DNA of 64,000 bases from Halalkalibacter suaedae (GTDB lineage Bacteria; Bacillota; Bacilli; Bacillales; Bacillaceae_D). The stretch spans positions 310,001 to 374,000 of the forward strand of contig NZ_JAGKSQ010000005.1 in assembly GCF_017939705.1 (NCBI RefSeq), given 5' to 3'. Both the position numbers and the translations under genes were made by a program. The notes beneath the pieces are model-generated. The model made no database searches. It was given only the letters and a program-made list of their open reading frames with translations, and was not told where the DNA came from. This document shows positions 7,525 to 14,924 of this stretch, in pieces; position 1 is the first letter of the stretch, and each line of letters begins with the position of its first letter.

Positions 7525-8691
7525 TTACTTTAGAGCCATTTCTAACGCTTCAATGTTTTTACGCATTAGTGAAAAATAATCTTCATTATTACTGACATCT
7601 TCCTCAACTAATGCTTCTAGGTTATGAAGATATAATGTCTCGGCACCAACTTCTTCTTGAACAACTTCAGCAAGCTTTGTTGGTATGTTTTGCTCAAGCA
7701 TTACATAGTTAAGATCATATTCTTGTGCATAATTAATAATTTCCTCAAGCTGTTTTTGAGACGGCTCCTCCGTTGGTGACATACCCGAAATACCGATTTG
7801 CTCTAATCCATAACGCTCTTCCCAATAGCCATATCCAGCATGTGATACAAGAAACGTTTTCTTCGAAGAAGCATCTACCATTGCTTGGAAATCAGCATCA
7901 AGTGCTTCAAGATCAGCTTTCAACGAATTAAAATTATCTGTGAACGTTTGTTCCTGTTCTGGCATCAGCTCAACTAGAGCATTTTTTATATTCTCTGCAA
8001 GAGTGATTGCCAAAATCGGGTCGATCCATAAGTGCGGGTCTTCATCATGACTATGAGCATGTGCTTCCTCTTCCTCATGAGCGTGTGCTTCCTCTTCCTC
8101 ATGAGCATGTGCTTCCTCTTCCTCGTGAGCATGTGCTTCCTCTTCCTCATGAGCATGTGCTTCCTCTTCCTCGTGAGCATGCGCTTCCTCTTCCTCATGA
8201 GCATGTGCTTCCTCTTCCTCATGAGCATGTGCTTCCTCTTCCTCATGAGCATGTGCTTCCTCTTCCTCGTGAGCGTGTGCTTCCTCTTCAACTGACTCAC
8301 TATCTAGTAACGAAATTCCTTCAGATGCCTCAACGACTGCTACATCTTCATTTTCAAGTGTAGCAATTACTGCATCAGCAAACCCTTCAAGTCCGGCACC
8401 ATTATAAATAAATGCATCACCTTCAGCTACTTCAATCATTTCTTTCGCTGTTGGTTCAAATGTGTGAGCATCTGAACCAACTGGTACTAGATTTGTCACA
8501 TTAACAAACTCTCCACCAATTTTAGTAGCAAAATCTTCTAAAGGATAAATCGTCGTATATAATTGCAATTGCTCTACATCTGTATTTGCCTCTTCGGCTG
8601 GTGTTGATTCCTCCACTTCAGAACTACCACAGGCAGCCAGAAAAGCAGAAACAACAAGTAGAATAGGTAGTATTCGATATGTAAATTTCAT
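7525..8691 (-). CDS. Zinc-binding lipoprotein (ZnuA/AdcA-type) with ten-unit His/Glu repeat
   Basis: Extracytoplasmic metal receptor of the cluster A-I (TroA/ZnuA) family, lipid-anchored at Cys21 (lipobox LAAC). Likely metal ligands are His76 (GSDAHTFEP), His220 (DPHLWIDP), the histidine of LVSHAGYGYW, and a C-terminal acidic residue. The flexible loop before DPHLW, normally a modest His-rich stretch, is expanded to ten copies of the octapeptide AHAHEEEE (about residues 138-213). This explains the 388-aa length against about 310 for the family. A Zur-like box sits just before the ribosome binding site (AGGGG, 7 nt from ATG). No ATPase or permease gene for zinc uptake is adjacent, so the partners must be elsewhere. 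Confidence 0.9.
   Translation of the reverse strand: MKFTYRILPILLVVSAFLAACGSSEVEESTPAEEANTDVEQLQLYTTIYPLEDFATKIGGEFVNVTNLVPVGSDAHTFEPTAKEMIEVAEGDAFIYNGAGLEGFADAVIATLENEDVAVVEASEGISLLDSESVEEEAHAHEEEEAHAHEEEEAHAHEEEEAHAHEEEEAHAHEEEEAHAHEEEEAHAHEEEEAHAHEEEEAHAHEEEEAHAHSHDEDPHLWIDPILAITLAENIKNALVELMPEQEQTFTDNFNSLKADLEALDADFQAMVDASSKKTFLVSHAGYGYWEERYGLEQIGISGMSPTEEPSQKQLEEIINYAQEYDLNYVMLEQNIPTKLAEVVQEEVGAETLYLHNLEALVEEDVSNNEDYFSLMRKNIEALEMALK
8053..8291 (-). repeat. 24-bp tandem repeat, 10 units, inside the zinc lipoprotein gene
   Basis: Ten consecutive 24-bp units (first bases near 8055, 8079, 8103 and so on to 8271) encode AHAHEEEE. Units differ only at a few third positions (for example gagcat or gagcgt, cctcat or cctcgt), so copies are recent or homogenised. 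The repeat also makes long open frames in other frames and on the opposite strand; these are artefacts. Confidence 0.97.
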
Positions 8692-8703
8692 AACAATCCC
8701 CTT

Positions 8704-8718
8704 TCGAAATGATTACGT
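8704..8718 (-). promoter_or_regulatory. Zur box
   Basis: On the minus strand ACGTAATCATTTCGA matches the Bacillus Zur operator TCGTAATNATTACGA at 13 of 15 positions. It lies between the -10 element and the ribosome binding site of the zinc-binding lipoprotein gene, so Zn-loaded Zur would repress it. Confidence 0.7.
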
Positions 8719-8734
8719 TTTATCACAATTATGA

Positions 8735-8763
8735 ATTATATCGGAATCGTTCCTATTTGTAAA
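8735..8763 (-). promoter_or_regulatory. SigA promoter of the zinc-binding lipoprotein gene
   Basis: Minus strand -35 TTTACA (8763-8758), a 17-bp spacer and -10 TATAAT (8740-8735). The predicted transcript start is near 8728, which puts the Zur box at about +10 to +24. Confidence 0.7.
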
Positions 8764-8830
8764 CAAAAATAACGGAATTTAGCTATCAGAATTCTGAATC
8801 CAGCTAATGACTAACTAATTCAAAGCAAAA

Positions 8831-8868
8831 GATGGTTCAAAAGGTTGCGAAATACCTTTTGAACCATC
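8831..8868 (-). terminator. Terminator after the secreted 156-aa protein gene
   Basis: A 15-bp stem (8831-8845 with 8854-8868) is followed on the minus strand by TTTTGCTTTG, close after the stop codon at 8880. Confidence 0.8.
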
Positions 8869-8879
8869 CTTTCAACCAG

Positions 8880-9350
8880 TTATGAACTGGTTTTCATATT
8901 TAATCTTACTTTATAGTGTTCATTGAGCTGGTTATATTGATCAAACAGTTTCGGAAGAAGAGAACGTAATTGTTCCTCATCTCGTTTCTCTACTGCAAGT
9001 CTGAATGATTCTTGTAACTGACGATGCTTCTCTAACCACTCATCCCCGATACTGCTTTCCTGTTCAATCTCACCACGTTTTTTGGCTTCATTTAATTTTT
9101 TACGCAGTAGGTCTCGCTCTTTTTTTATCTCACGCCACTTCTCTATTTCGTCTGGTGCATATTTTTCAGCAAGCAACTCGTAATAGAAATCAAGATGGAC
9201 TTTAACTTCTTTTCTAACTTGCATTTCGCACTGCTGGCAGCTTTGCTCCTCATTTATTTCCTCTGCTTGAACAGGTGAAAAAACCGTTATTGCTAGGACG
9301 AGCAAACAAACAAATTGTCCAACAAGAAACAACTGATGAAAACGTTTCAT
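8880..9350 (-). CDS. Hypothetical secreted helical protein (156 aa)
   Basis: Family not recognised. An N-terminal signal peptide (MKRFHQLFLVG then a hydrophobic core, likely cleaved after VQA near residue 29) indicates export. The mature part is highly charged and helical, with a CxxC pair (SCQQCEM) shortly after the cleavage site and long Lys/Glu-rich coiled-coil-like segments. AGGGTGA precedes the ATG. It is monocistronic with its own terminator. The CxxC could bind metal or form a disulfide; nothing more can be said from sequence. Confidence 0.75.
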   Translation of the reverse strand: MKRFHQLFLVGQFVCLLVLAITVFSPVQAEEINEEQSCQQCEMQVRKEVKVHLDFYYELLAEKYAPDEIEKWREIKKERDLLRKKLNEAKKRGEIEQESSIGDEWLEKHRQLQESFRLAVEKRDEEQLRSLLPKLFDQYNQLNEHYKVRLNMKTSS

Positions 9351-9507
9351 GAACTGGTCACCCTTTCCTCATGGTTAGTTATAGCGTAACCAATGAAACG
9401 ACCAAACATGTAAATAAAAAGAAATGAAAGAAACTCCAAAACCAATACTTCTCCTCTAGTAAAGCTTTGGAGCTTCTTACATGTCCTAAACTCTTCAAAT
9501 CATAGAA
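9351..9507. other. Intergenic stretch without recognised feature
   Basis: Spacer between the secreted-protein gene and the terminator at 9508. It contains only a weak small inverted repeat (GGTTA/TAACC near 9374-9392). Confidence 0.4.
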
Positions 9508-9544
9508 AAACCGCCTCTGAGAAATGATTCACAGAACGCGGTTT
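9508..9544 (-). terminator. Probable terminator of the bkd operon
   Basis: Nested stem AAACCGC / GCGGTTT with inner TCTG/CAGA pairing, followed on the minus strand by TTTTTC. It is the first good minus-strand terminator after bkdB, about 620 bp beyond its stop codon. The palindromic repeats lie in between. Confidence 0.55.
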
Positions 9545-9732
9545 ATGTAATATCGTCTATTTTTCGATTGTTCTCAAGACTCATCTCAGTTCATAGCCCC
9601 TATGGGAAAACTTCATCTACTGGACAGATTAACAGTCATAATAGATAAACTTATGTACTAAAGAAGCCTAGGAATTCATTAGTCTTCAGATGAGTAGGTA
9701 ATTTGATCCACATCTCACCTCTAACTAAGCGG

Positions 9733-9854
9733 ACGGGATGGGTGGGCCGACTCCTGCAGGACATAAGGGCAATATGGAATTCCACCGGCAGAGCCGGTTA
9801 GTTCCATGCCCTCCGGCGGGTTTGTGCCCCCCATCCCGGTAGCGGAGTCGATGC
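9733..9854. repeat. GC-rich palindromic element (about 120 bp)
   Basis: A nested imperfect palindrome. GGGATGGGTGGG near 9733 faces CCCCCCATCCC near 9828, GACTCC (9749-9754) faces GGAGTC (9844-9849), and an inner stem ATGGAA...TTCCAT surrounds CCGGC/GCCGG. It is much more GC-rich than its surroundings. The architecture GACTCCTGC-GG, inner hairpin, and terminal AGCGGAGTC parallels the insert inside the neighbouring repeat at 9904, but the sequences differ. Confidence 0.6.
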
Positions 9855-9903
9855 TGTATTATGGCAATTCTCACTAATACCCAACTGTCCGGCAATAATC
9901 TAC

Positions 9904-10135
9904 AGGCTGGGACATAACTAAAGTGTATAACTGTATTACCGAAGAAAGCACTCATATAGCGGATGAAATATACGTAGACTCCTGCGGGATACAAAAGCCA
10001 AAGGTGAGACCCCACAGGCGTAGCCGAGGAGGCTCACCAGCTTCCCGCGGAAAGCGAAGTATATTTCAGGAGCGGTTTAAGTCCGCCACCTATCATTGTT
10101 CGGATTTGCTTTTAGTTAAATCACTTTTGTTCTAG
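9904..10135 (+). repeat. Dispersed repeat, long copy with 95-bp palindromic insert
   Basis: A 232-bp element starting AGGCTGGGACATAACTAAAG. It is clearly homologous to the reverse complement of 41245-41386 over both flanks. Relative to that copy it carries an extra 95 bp (9962-10056) between two GCG triplets. The insert is itself palindromic (GACTCCTGCGGG versus CCCGCGG; GGTGAG versus CTCACC). The right end has lost the matching terminal inverted repeat (TTGTTCTAG instead of TGTCCCAG). It encodes no plausible protein. Confidence 0.8.
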
Positions 10136-10161
10136 TAGATATCATCCCCGAATTGAAGCTT

Positions 10162-11427
10162 TCAATAAACAGAAGTCGTTTCAGCTGAGGTTTTTTCAAG
10201 GATTCCCTTCACTCTAGCAAGAAACTTACCACAAATTAACCCATCTAATACTCGATGATCAAGCGAGAGGCAGAGGTTAACCATGCTACGAATAGCAATC
10301 ATATCTCCTGCGTCACTTTCAATCACGACAGGACGTTTCACAATCGATTCAACAGACAGGATAGCAGCCTGTGGTTGATTTAAGATTGGTGTAGACAGGA
10401 TAGAACCGAAAGAACCTGTGTTATTAACAGTAAATGTCCCACCCTGCATATCGGAGCCTGTCATTTGTCCACTTCTTACTTTTTTCGCAAGATCTTGGAC
10501 ATCTCGACCAATCGCTTTAATCGATTTATCATCAGCATTCTTAATAACTGGCACATATAAGGCATCTTCTGTTGCGACCGCAATTGAAATGTGAACATCC
10601 TTCTTCTGAATAATCTTATCCCCTGCCCAAATCGCATTGACTTGTGGGAATTCCTTTAAGGCTTCAACAGCTGCCTTAATAAAGAAAGGAAGGAACGTTA
10701 AGTTAAAGCCTTCTTTATCCTTGAATTCACCCTTTATTTTATTACGATAGTTGACAAGATTTGTGACATCTACCTCAACCATCATCCAAGCATGAGGAGC
10801 TTCCTGCTTACTTTTAACCATATTAGCAGCAATTGATTTACGTACCCCTGATACAGGAATTTCCTTGTCACCGACTAGAGATTGAGATCGTTCAACAGCA
10901 GGAGAGCCTAAATTATTCTCTACCACTTTCTGTTCTGCAACTGGCTTCTTAGGTTCAACAGGAGAGACGGAAGGAACACCTTGATCAATTAGCTTTTGGA
11001 GATCCTTGCGTGTAATCCGACCACCTTTTCCAGAACCGGATACTTGTTCAAGATCAATCTCGTGCTCTGAAGCCATTCGAAGTACAGCAGGGGAATAGCG
11101 TCGTTTTTGTGAATCATCCCCAACAGATTGTTCATTGGTCACGATAGACTCGGACTTTTGAAGTGAATTGTCAGGTTGAACAACCTCCCCTTCAACATCG
11201 ATTGTACAAATCGGCACACCAACTTCAACCGTTTCATCCTCTTGGACAAGAAGTTCTTTGATAGTACCTGAAAAAGAAGACGGGACTTCTGCATTCACTT
11301 TATCTGTCATCACTTCAGCAATTGCTTCATACTTTTTAACAACTTGCCCCGGTTCGACGAGCCATTTACTAATTGTTCCCTCTGTTACACTTTCACCGAG
11401 CTGAGGCATTTTCATTTCCGTTGCCAT
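10162..11427 (-). CDS. bkdB: Branched-chain 2-oxoacid dehydrogenase E2, dihydrolipoyl acyltransferase
   Basis: Core subunit of the branched-chain keto-acid dehydrogenase complex. It passes acyl groups to CoA and so supplies isobutyryl-, isovaleryl- and 2-methylbutyryl-CoA, primers for branched fatty acids. Domains in order: lipoyl domain with the lipoylated lysine in MTDKVNAEVPS (near residue 43), Ala/Pro/Glu-rich linker, E3-binding domain (SPAVLRMASEHEIDL, about 113-150), and the 2-oxoacid dehydrogenase acyltransferase domain with catalytic HRVLDG near the C-terminus. At 421 aa it has normal length. Last gene of bcd-lpdV-bkdAA-bkdAB-bkdB, 13 nt after bkdAB. Confidence 0.96.
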   Translation of the reverse strand: MATEMKMPQLGESVTEGTISKWLVEPGQVVKKYEAIAEVMTDKVNAEVPSSFSGTIKELLVQEDETVEVGVPICTIDVEGEVVQPDNSLQKSESIVTNEQSVGDDSQKRRYSPAVLRMASEHEIDLEQVSGSGKGGRITRKDLQKLIDQGVPSVSPVEPKKPVAEQKVVENNLGSPAVERSQSLVGDKEIPVSGVRKSIAANMVKSKQEAPHAWMMVEVDVTNLVNYRNKIKGEFKDKEGFNLTFLPFFIKAAVEALKEFPQVNAIWAGDKIIQKKDVHISIAVATEDALYVPVIKNADDKSIKAIGRDVQDLAKKVRSGQMTGSDMQGGTFTVNNTGSFGSILSTPILNQPQAAILSVESIVKRPVVIESDAGDMIAIRSMVNLCLSLDHRVLDGLICGKFLARVKGILEKTSAETTSVY

Positions 11428-11440
11428 ATCCGTTCCCTCC

Positions 11441-12424
11441 TTAAAATTCAGCTAATTCCCGCATTGCTTTTTCTACTTTATCAGGATTAATCATAAAGTA
11501 TTTTTCCATCGGCGGGGCGTACGGCATTGCCGGTACGTCTGGACCAGCTAAACGTTTAATTGGGGCATCTAAATCAAAAAGACAATGCTCAGCAATGATT
11601 GCTGCCACTTCCCCCATGATACTACCTTCTTTATTCGCTTCTGTTACAAGTAAAACTTTACCAGTCAAGCGAGCAGCCTCGATAATTGCTTCTTGGTCCA
11701 ATGGATAGACGGTTCGTAAATCAAGAATATGAACAGAGATGCCATCCTGTTCTAGTCTTTCTGCGGCTTGAAGGGCGAAATGAACAGACAAGCCATATGT
11801 AATGACCGTGATATCCGTACCCTCTTTTTTCACATCTGCTTTTCCAATTGGCAGAGTATAATCATCATCTGGAACTTCACCTTTAATTAGGCGATACGCA
11901 CGCTTATGTTCAAAAAAGAGCACTGGATCATTGTCGCGAATTGCTGCTTTTAATAACCCCTTCACATCATAAGGTGTTGATGGCATAACAATCTTTAATC
12001 CTGGAACATTAGCAAACAGAGCCTCCACTGATTGAGAATGGTATAGAGCACCATGAACTCCACCACCGTAAGGAGCTCGAATGACAATTGGGCAATTCCA
12101 ATCATTATTTGAGCGGTAGCGTATTTTAGCTGCTTCCGAAACAATTTGATTGACTGCTGGCATAATAAAATCAGCAAATTGCATTTCCGCTACTGGACGC
12201 ATCCCATACATCGCTGCTCCAATTCCGACACCAGCAATCGCTGATTCTGCAAGCGGTGTATCAATGACACGTTGTTCTCCAAATTGTTCATACAAACCGT
12301 TTGTCGCTCTGAAAACACCACCTCGTGCACCAACATCCTCACCAAGAACAAACACCTTTTCATCTCGTTCCATTTCTTCCTTCAATGCAAGAGTAACTGC
12401 ATCAATATATGAAATTATAGCCAT
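11441..12424 (-). CDS. bkdAB: Branched-chain 2-oxoacid dehydrogenase E1 beta subunit
   Basis: Beta subunit of the thiamine-diphosphate-dependent decarboxylase of the BKD complex; with BkdAA it forms an alpha2-beta2 E1. At 327 aa it has the transketolase pyrimidine-binding domain at the N-terminus (GEDVGARGGVFRAT, PLAESAIAGVGIGAA) and the transketolase C-terminal domain (DLRTVYPLDQEAI). It sits 15 nt after bkdAA in the operon. Assignment to the branched-chain rather than the pyruvate complex rests on the linked bcd and lpdV genes. Confidence 0.95.
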   Translation of the reverse strand: MAIISYIDAVTLALKEEMERDEKVFVLGEDVGARGGVFRATNGLYEQFGEQRVIDTPLAESAIAGVGIGAAMYGMRPVAEMQFADFIMPAVNQIVSEAAKIRYRSNNDWNCPIVIRAPYGGGVHGALYHSQSVEALFANVPGLKIVMPSTPYDVKGLLKAAIRDNDPVLFFEHKRAYRLIKGEVPDDDYTLPIGKADVKKEGTDITVITYGLSVHFALQAAERLEQDGISVHILDLRTVYPLDQEAIIEAARLTGKVLLVTEANKEGSIMGEVAAIIAEHCLFDLDAPIKRLAGPDVPAMPYAPPMEKYFMINPDKVEKAMRELAEF

Positions 12425-12439
12425 TGTATACCCTCCTTT

Positions 12440-13441
12440 CTAACGATCCTCATAGACATGTTGCAAAGCGTGCTCTGGATCTGCAAATGGTGCTTGTTCT
12501 GCATAATCCGTCGCTTCATCAATTTCTTTCGTTAAACGCTTTTTCATTTCATCAAGACGTTCCTCTGTAAGCACACCCTCATTACGTAAATAATCAGCAA
12601 ACGTAATAATTGGATCAAGTCTTTTGGCCTCTTCGACTTCCTCACGTGCACGGTACGCACGGTCATCATCATCACTTGAGTGTGGTGTTAAACGATAACA
12701 AATCGTTTCAATAAGTGTTGGACCTTCGCCGTTCAGACCACGCTCACAAGCCTCTTTCACAACCTCATATACAGCTAATGGATCATTACCATCAACAGTG
12801 AAACCAGGCATCCCATATCCTATCGCTCGATCTGAAACATTTTTACAAGCAAGTTGTTTTTCAAGCGGAACCGAAATCGCATATTTATTGTTTTCACACA
12901 TGAAAATAACCGGTAATTTATGAACTCCAGCAAAGTTAGCTCCTTCGTGGAAATCTCCTTGGTTTGAAGAACCTTCACCAAAAGTGGCAAATGTCATAAA
13001 CTTCTTGTTTTCAAGTCGTCCACCAAGTGCAATCCCAACAGCATGTGGCACCTGTGTTGTAACAGGAGATGATCCTGTTACGATGCGATTTTTCTTTTGT
13101 CCAAAGTGACCAGGCATTTGTCTCCCACCTGAATTAGGATCCTCTGCTTTTGCAAAGGCAGATAACATAATATCCTGCACCGTCATTCCAAATGTTAAGA
13201 CAACACCCATATCACGATAGTACGGCAAAATATAGTCATTTTCCCGGTCAAGAGCAAACGCGGCACCGACTTGTGCTGCTTCCTGACCCTGACATGAAAC
13301 AACAAAAGGAATTTTTCCAGCACGGTTCAGCAACCACAGACGCTCATCTACCATACGAGCTAATAACATTTTTTCATAAATATCTAAAACCATTTGGTCG
13401 GTTAGACCAAGGGCTTGATGTCGATTTTCACCCATTTTCAT
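12440..13441 (-). CDS. bkdAA: Branched-chain 2-oxoacid dehydrogenase E1 alpha subunit
   Basis: Alpha subunit of E1, which decarboxylates branched 2-oxo acids with thiamine diphosphate. Visible are the E1-alpha fold, the ThDP/Mg motif starting at FGEGSSNQGDFHEG and ending ENNKYAIS, and the phosphorylation-loop-like region RLTPHSSDDDD. At 333 aa it is normal length. It starts with ATG at 13441 14 nt after lpdV; an internal in-frame ATG at 13435 (MKMGEN) is an alternative. Confidence 0.95.
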   Translation of the reverse strand: MKMGENRHQALGLTDQMVLDIYEKMLLARMVDERLWLLNRAGKIPFVVSCQGQEAAQVGAAFALDRENDYILPYYRDMGVVLTFGMTVQDIMLSAFAKAEDPNSGGRQMPGHFGQKKNRIVTGSSPVTTQVPHAVGIALGGRLENKKFMTFATFGEGSSNQGDFHEGANFAGVHKLPVIFMCENNKYAISVPLEKQLACKNVSDRAIGYGMPGFTVDGNDPLAVYEVVKEACERGLNGEGPTLIETICYRLTPHSSDDDDRAYRAREEVEEAKRLDPIITFADYLRNEGVLTEERLDEMKKRLTKEIDEATDYAEQAPFADPEHALQHVYEDR

Positions 13442-13455
13442 AAACCTCCTTCTTA

Positions 13456-14880
13456 TTACGAATGAATCGCTTTACCATCAATCGCAAGTGCGGCTTCTCC
13501 TAAAATCTCAGAGAGCGTTGGATGGGGATGAATCATTTCGGCTACCTCAAAATGAGCAGCATCCAATAATTTAGCTAGTCCCGCTTCTGAAATAAGATCA
13601 GTAACATTCGGCCCGAGCATATGCACACCGATTAAATCTTGATTCGCTGCATTGACGATGACTTTGACAAATCCATCCGTTTCTCCAAAAACAAGGGCCT
13701 TCCCAATCGCCTTAAAAGGAAACTTAGCCACTTTCACTTGATACCCCTGCTCTACTGCTTCTGCTTCGGTTAGACCCACACTGGCCATCTCAGGGGCACT
13801 ATAGATACATTTAGGTACGGTAGTATAATCAATCGGTACAGGATTCTTCCCAGCCAAGTGATCGACTGCCAAAATCCCTTCATGAGAAGCGACATGGGCA
13901 AGCTGAAGTCCACCGATGACATCGCCAATTGCATAAATATGAGATTCCTTTGTCTGATTATATTTATTAACAGAGATTACACCACGGTCTAGCTCAATAT
14001 CCGTGTTATCAAGGCCAATATCATTCACGTTCGCCACACGCCCAATCGAAAGCAGGAGCTTTTCAGCTTCAAATTGCTCGACTGTTCCATCACACTCCAC
14101 CTGAATTTGAAGACCGTTTTCATTGGTTTGGATTGTATCTGGACGTATAGTAGCATTTGTCACTATTTTTATTCCTTTTTGCTTCAACAACCTTGCTGCC
14201 TCTTTCGCAATATCGCGATCTTCAGTTGGCAGCAATGTCGGTCCGAACTCTAGTATGGTTACATCCACTCCGAAATCAGCGAACATCGAGGCCCATTCTA
14301 CCCCAATGACTCCACCACCAACAATTAACATCGAGGATGGTAACTCAGTTAACTTAAGTGCTTCTTCAGACGTTAATACATATGTACCATCCACTTCAAG
14401 TCCTTCTAGAGTGCGAGGGGATGAGCCTGTTGCAATGATGACATATTTCGGAATAAGCATTGAATTTTCTTCGCCATCCGTTCGTTCAACAGAGATCGTC
14501 CCAGGAGAAGGTGAGAAAATCGACGGTCCTAAAATACGTCCTCTTCCATAAAAGACATCGATCTTCCCTTTTTTCATCAGCTGCTGTACACCGCGGTAGA
14601 GTTGGTCAACAATCGTTTCCTTTCGATTTTGAACTTGCTCAAAATCTAGCTCTACTTGTCCTGTTTTCACACCGAATTGGGCAGCTCTTTTCGTTGTCGC
14701 AAATACTTCTGCACTCCTTAGCAAAGCCTTACTAGGAATGCACCCTTTATGTAAACATGTTCCACCAAGCTTTTCCTTTTCAACGACTGCTACTTTCAAA
14801 CCATATTGTGCAGCTCGAATGGCTGCGACATATCCGCCTGTTCCTCCACCTAAAATGACAAGATCATATTCTTCAGCCAT
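13456..14880 (-). CDS. lpdV: Dihydrolipoyl dehydrogenase of the BKD complex (E3)
   Basis: Flavoprotein that reoxidises the lipoyl groups of E2 with NAD. It shows the FAD-binding GGGTGGYVAAIRAAQ motif (residues 11-25), the redox disulfide GGTCLHKGCIPSK (about 39-51), a central NAD-binding GGGVIGVEWASMF, the second FAD motif IGDVIGGLQLAHVASHEG, and the C-terminal catalytic HPHPTLSE. 474 aa. It lies 44 bp after bcd; in B. subtilis buk sits between these two genes but is absent here. Confidence 0.96.
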   Translation of the reverse strand: MAEEYDLVILGGGTGGYVAAIRAAQYGLKVAVVEKEKLGGTCLHKGCIPSKALLRSAEVFATTKRAAQFGVKTGQVELDFEQVQNRKETIVDQLYRGVQQLMKKGKIDVFYGRGRILGPSIFSPSPGTISVERTDGEENSMLIPKYVIIATGSSPRTLEGLEVDGTYVLTSEEALKLTELPSSMLIVGGGVIGVEWASMFADFGVDVTILEFGPTLLPTEDRDIAKEAARLLKQKGIKIVTNATIRPDTIQTNENGLQIQVECDGTVEQFEAEKLLLSIGRVANVNDIGLDNTDIELDRGVISVNKYNQTKESHIYAIGDVIGGLQLAHVASHEGILAVDHLAGKNPVPIDYTTVPKCIYSAPEMASVGLTEAEAVEQGYQVKVAKFPFKAIGKALVFGETDGFVKVIVNAANQDLIGVHMLGPNVTDLISEAGLAKLLDAAHFEVAEMIHPHPTLSEILGEAALAIDGKAIHS

Positions 14881-14924
14881 AGCTGCCTCCTTAAATAAAA
14901 ACCTGTGCTCGTCCTCATCTTTAT

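Noticed and set aside
8053-8291. Possible CRISPR array
   Set aside because: Units are contiguous without unique spacers and encode a protein loop.
7986-8363. Long open frames in other frames and strand over the His/Glu repeat
   Set aside because: They exist only because the 24-bp repeat length is a multiple of three, so no frame gains stops. They lack ribosome binding sites and sensible composition.
9725-10135. Two open frames in the repeat region
   Set aside because: Both run through palindromic repeats, have no ribosome binding site, and show composition unlike neighbouring genes.
14123-14735. Plus-strand frames opposite lpdV
   Set aside because: Shadows of a strongly conserved minus-strand gene.
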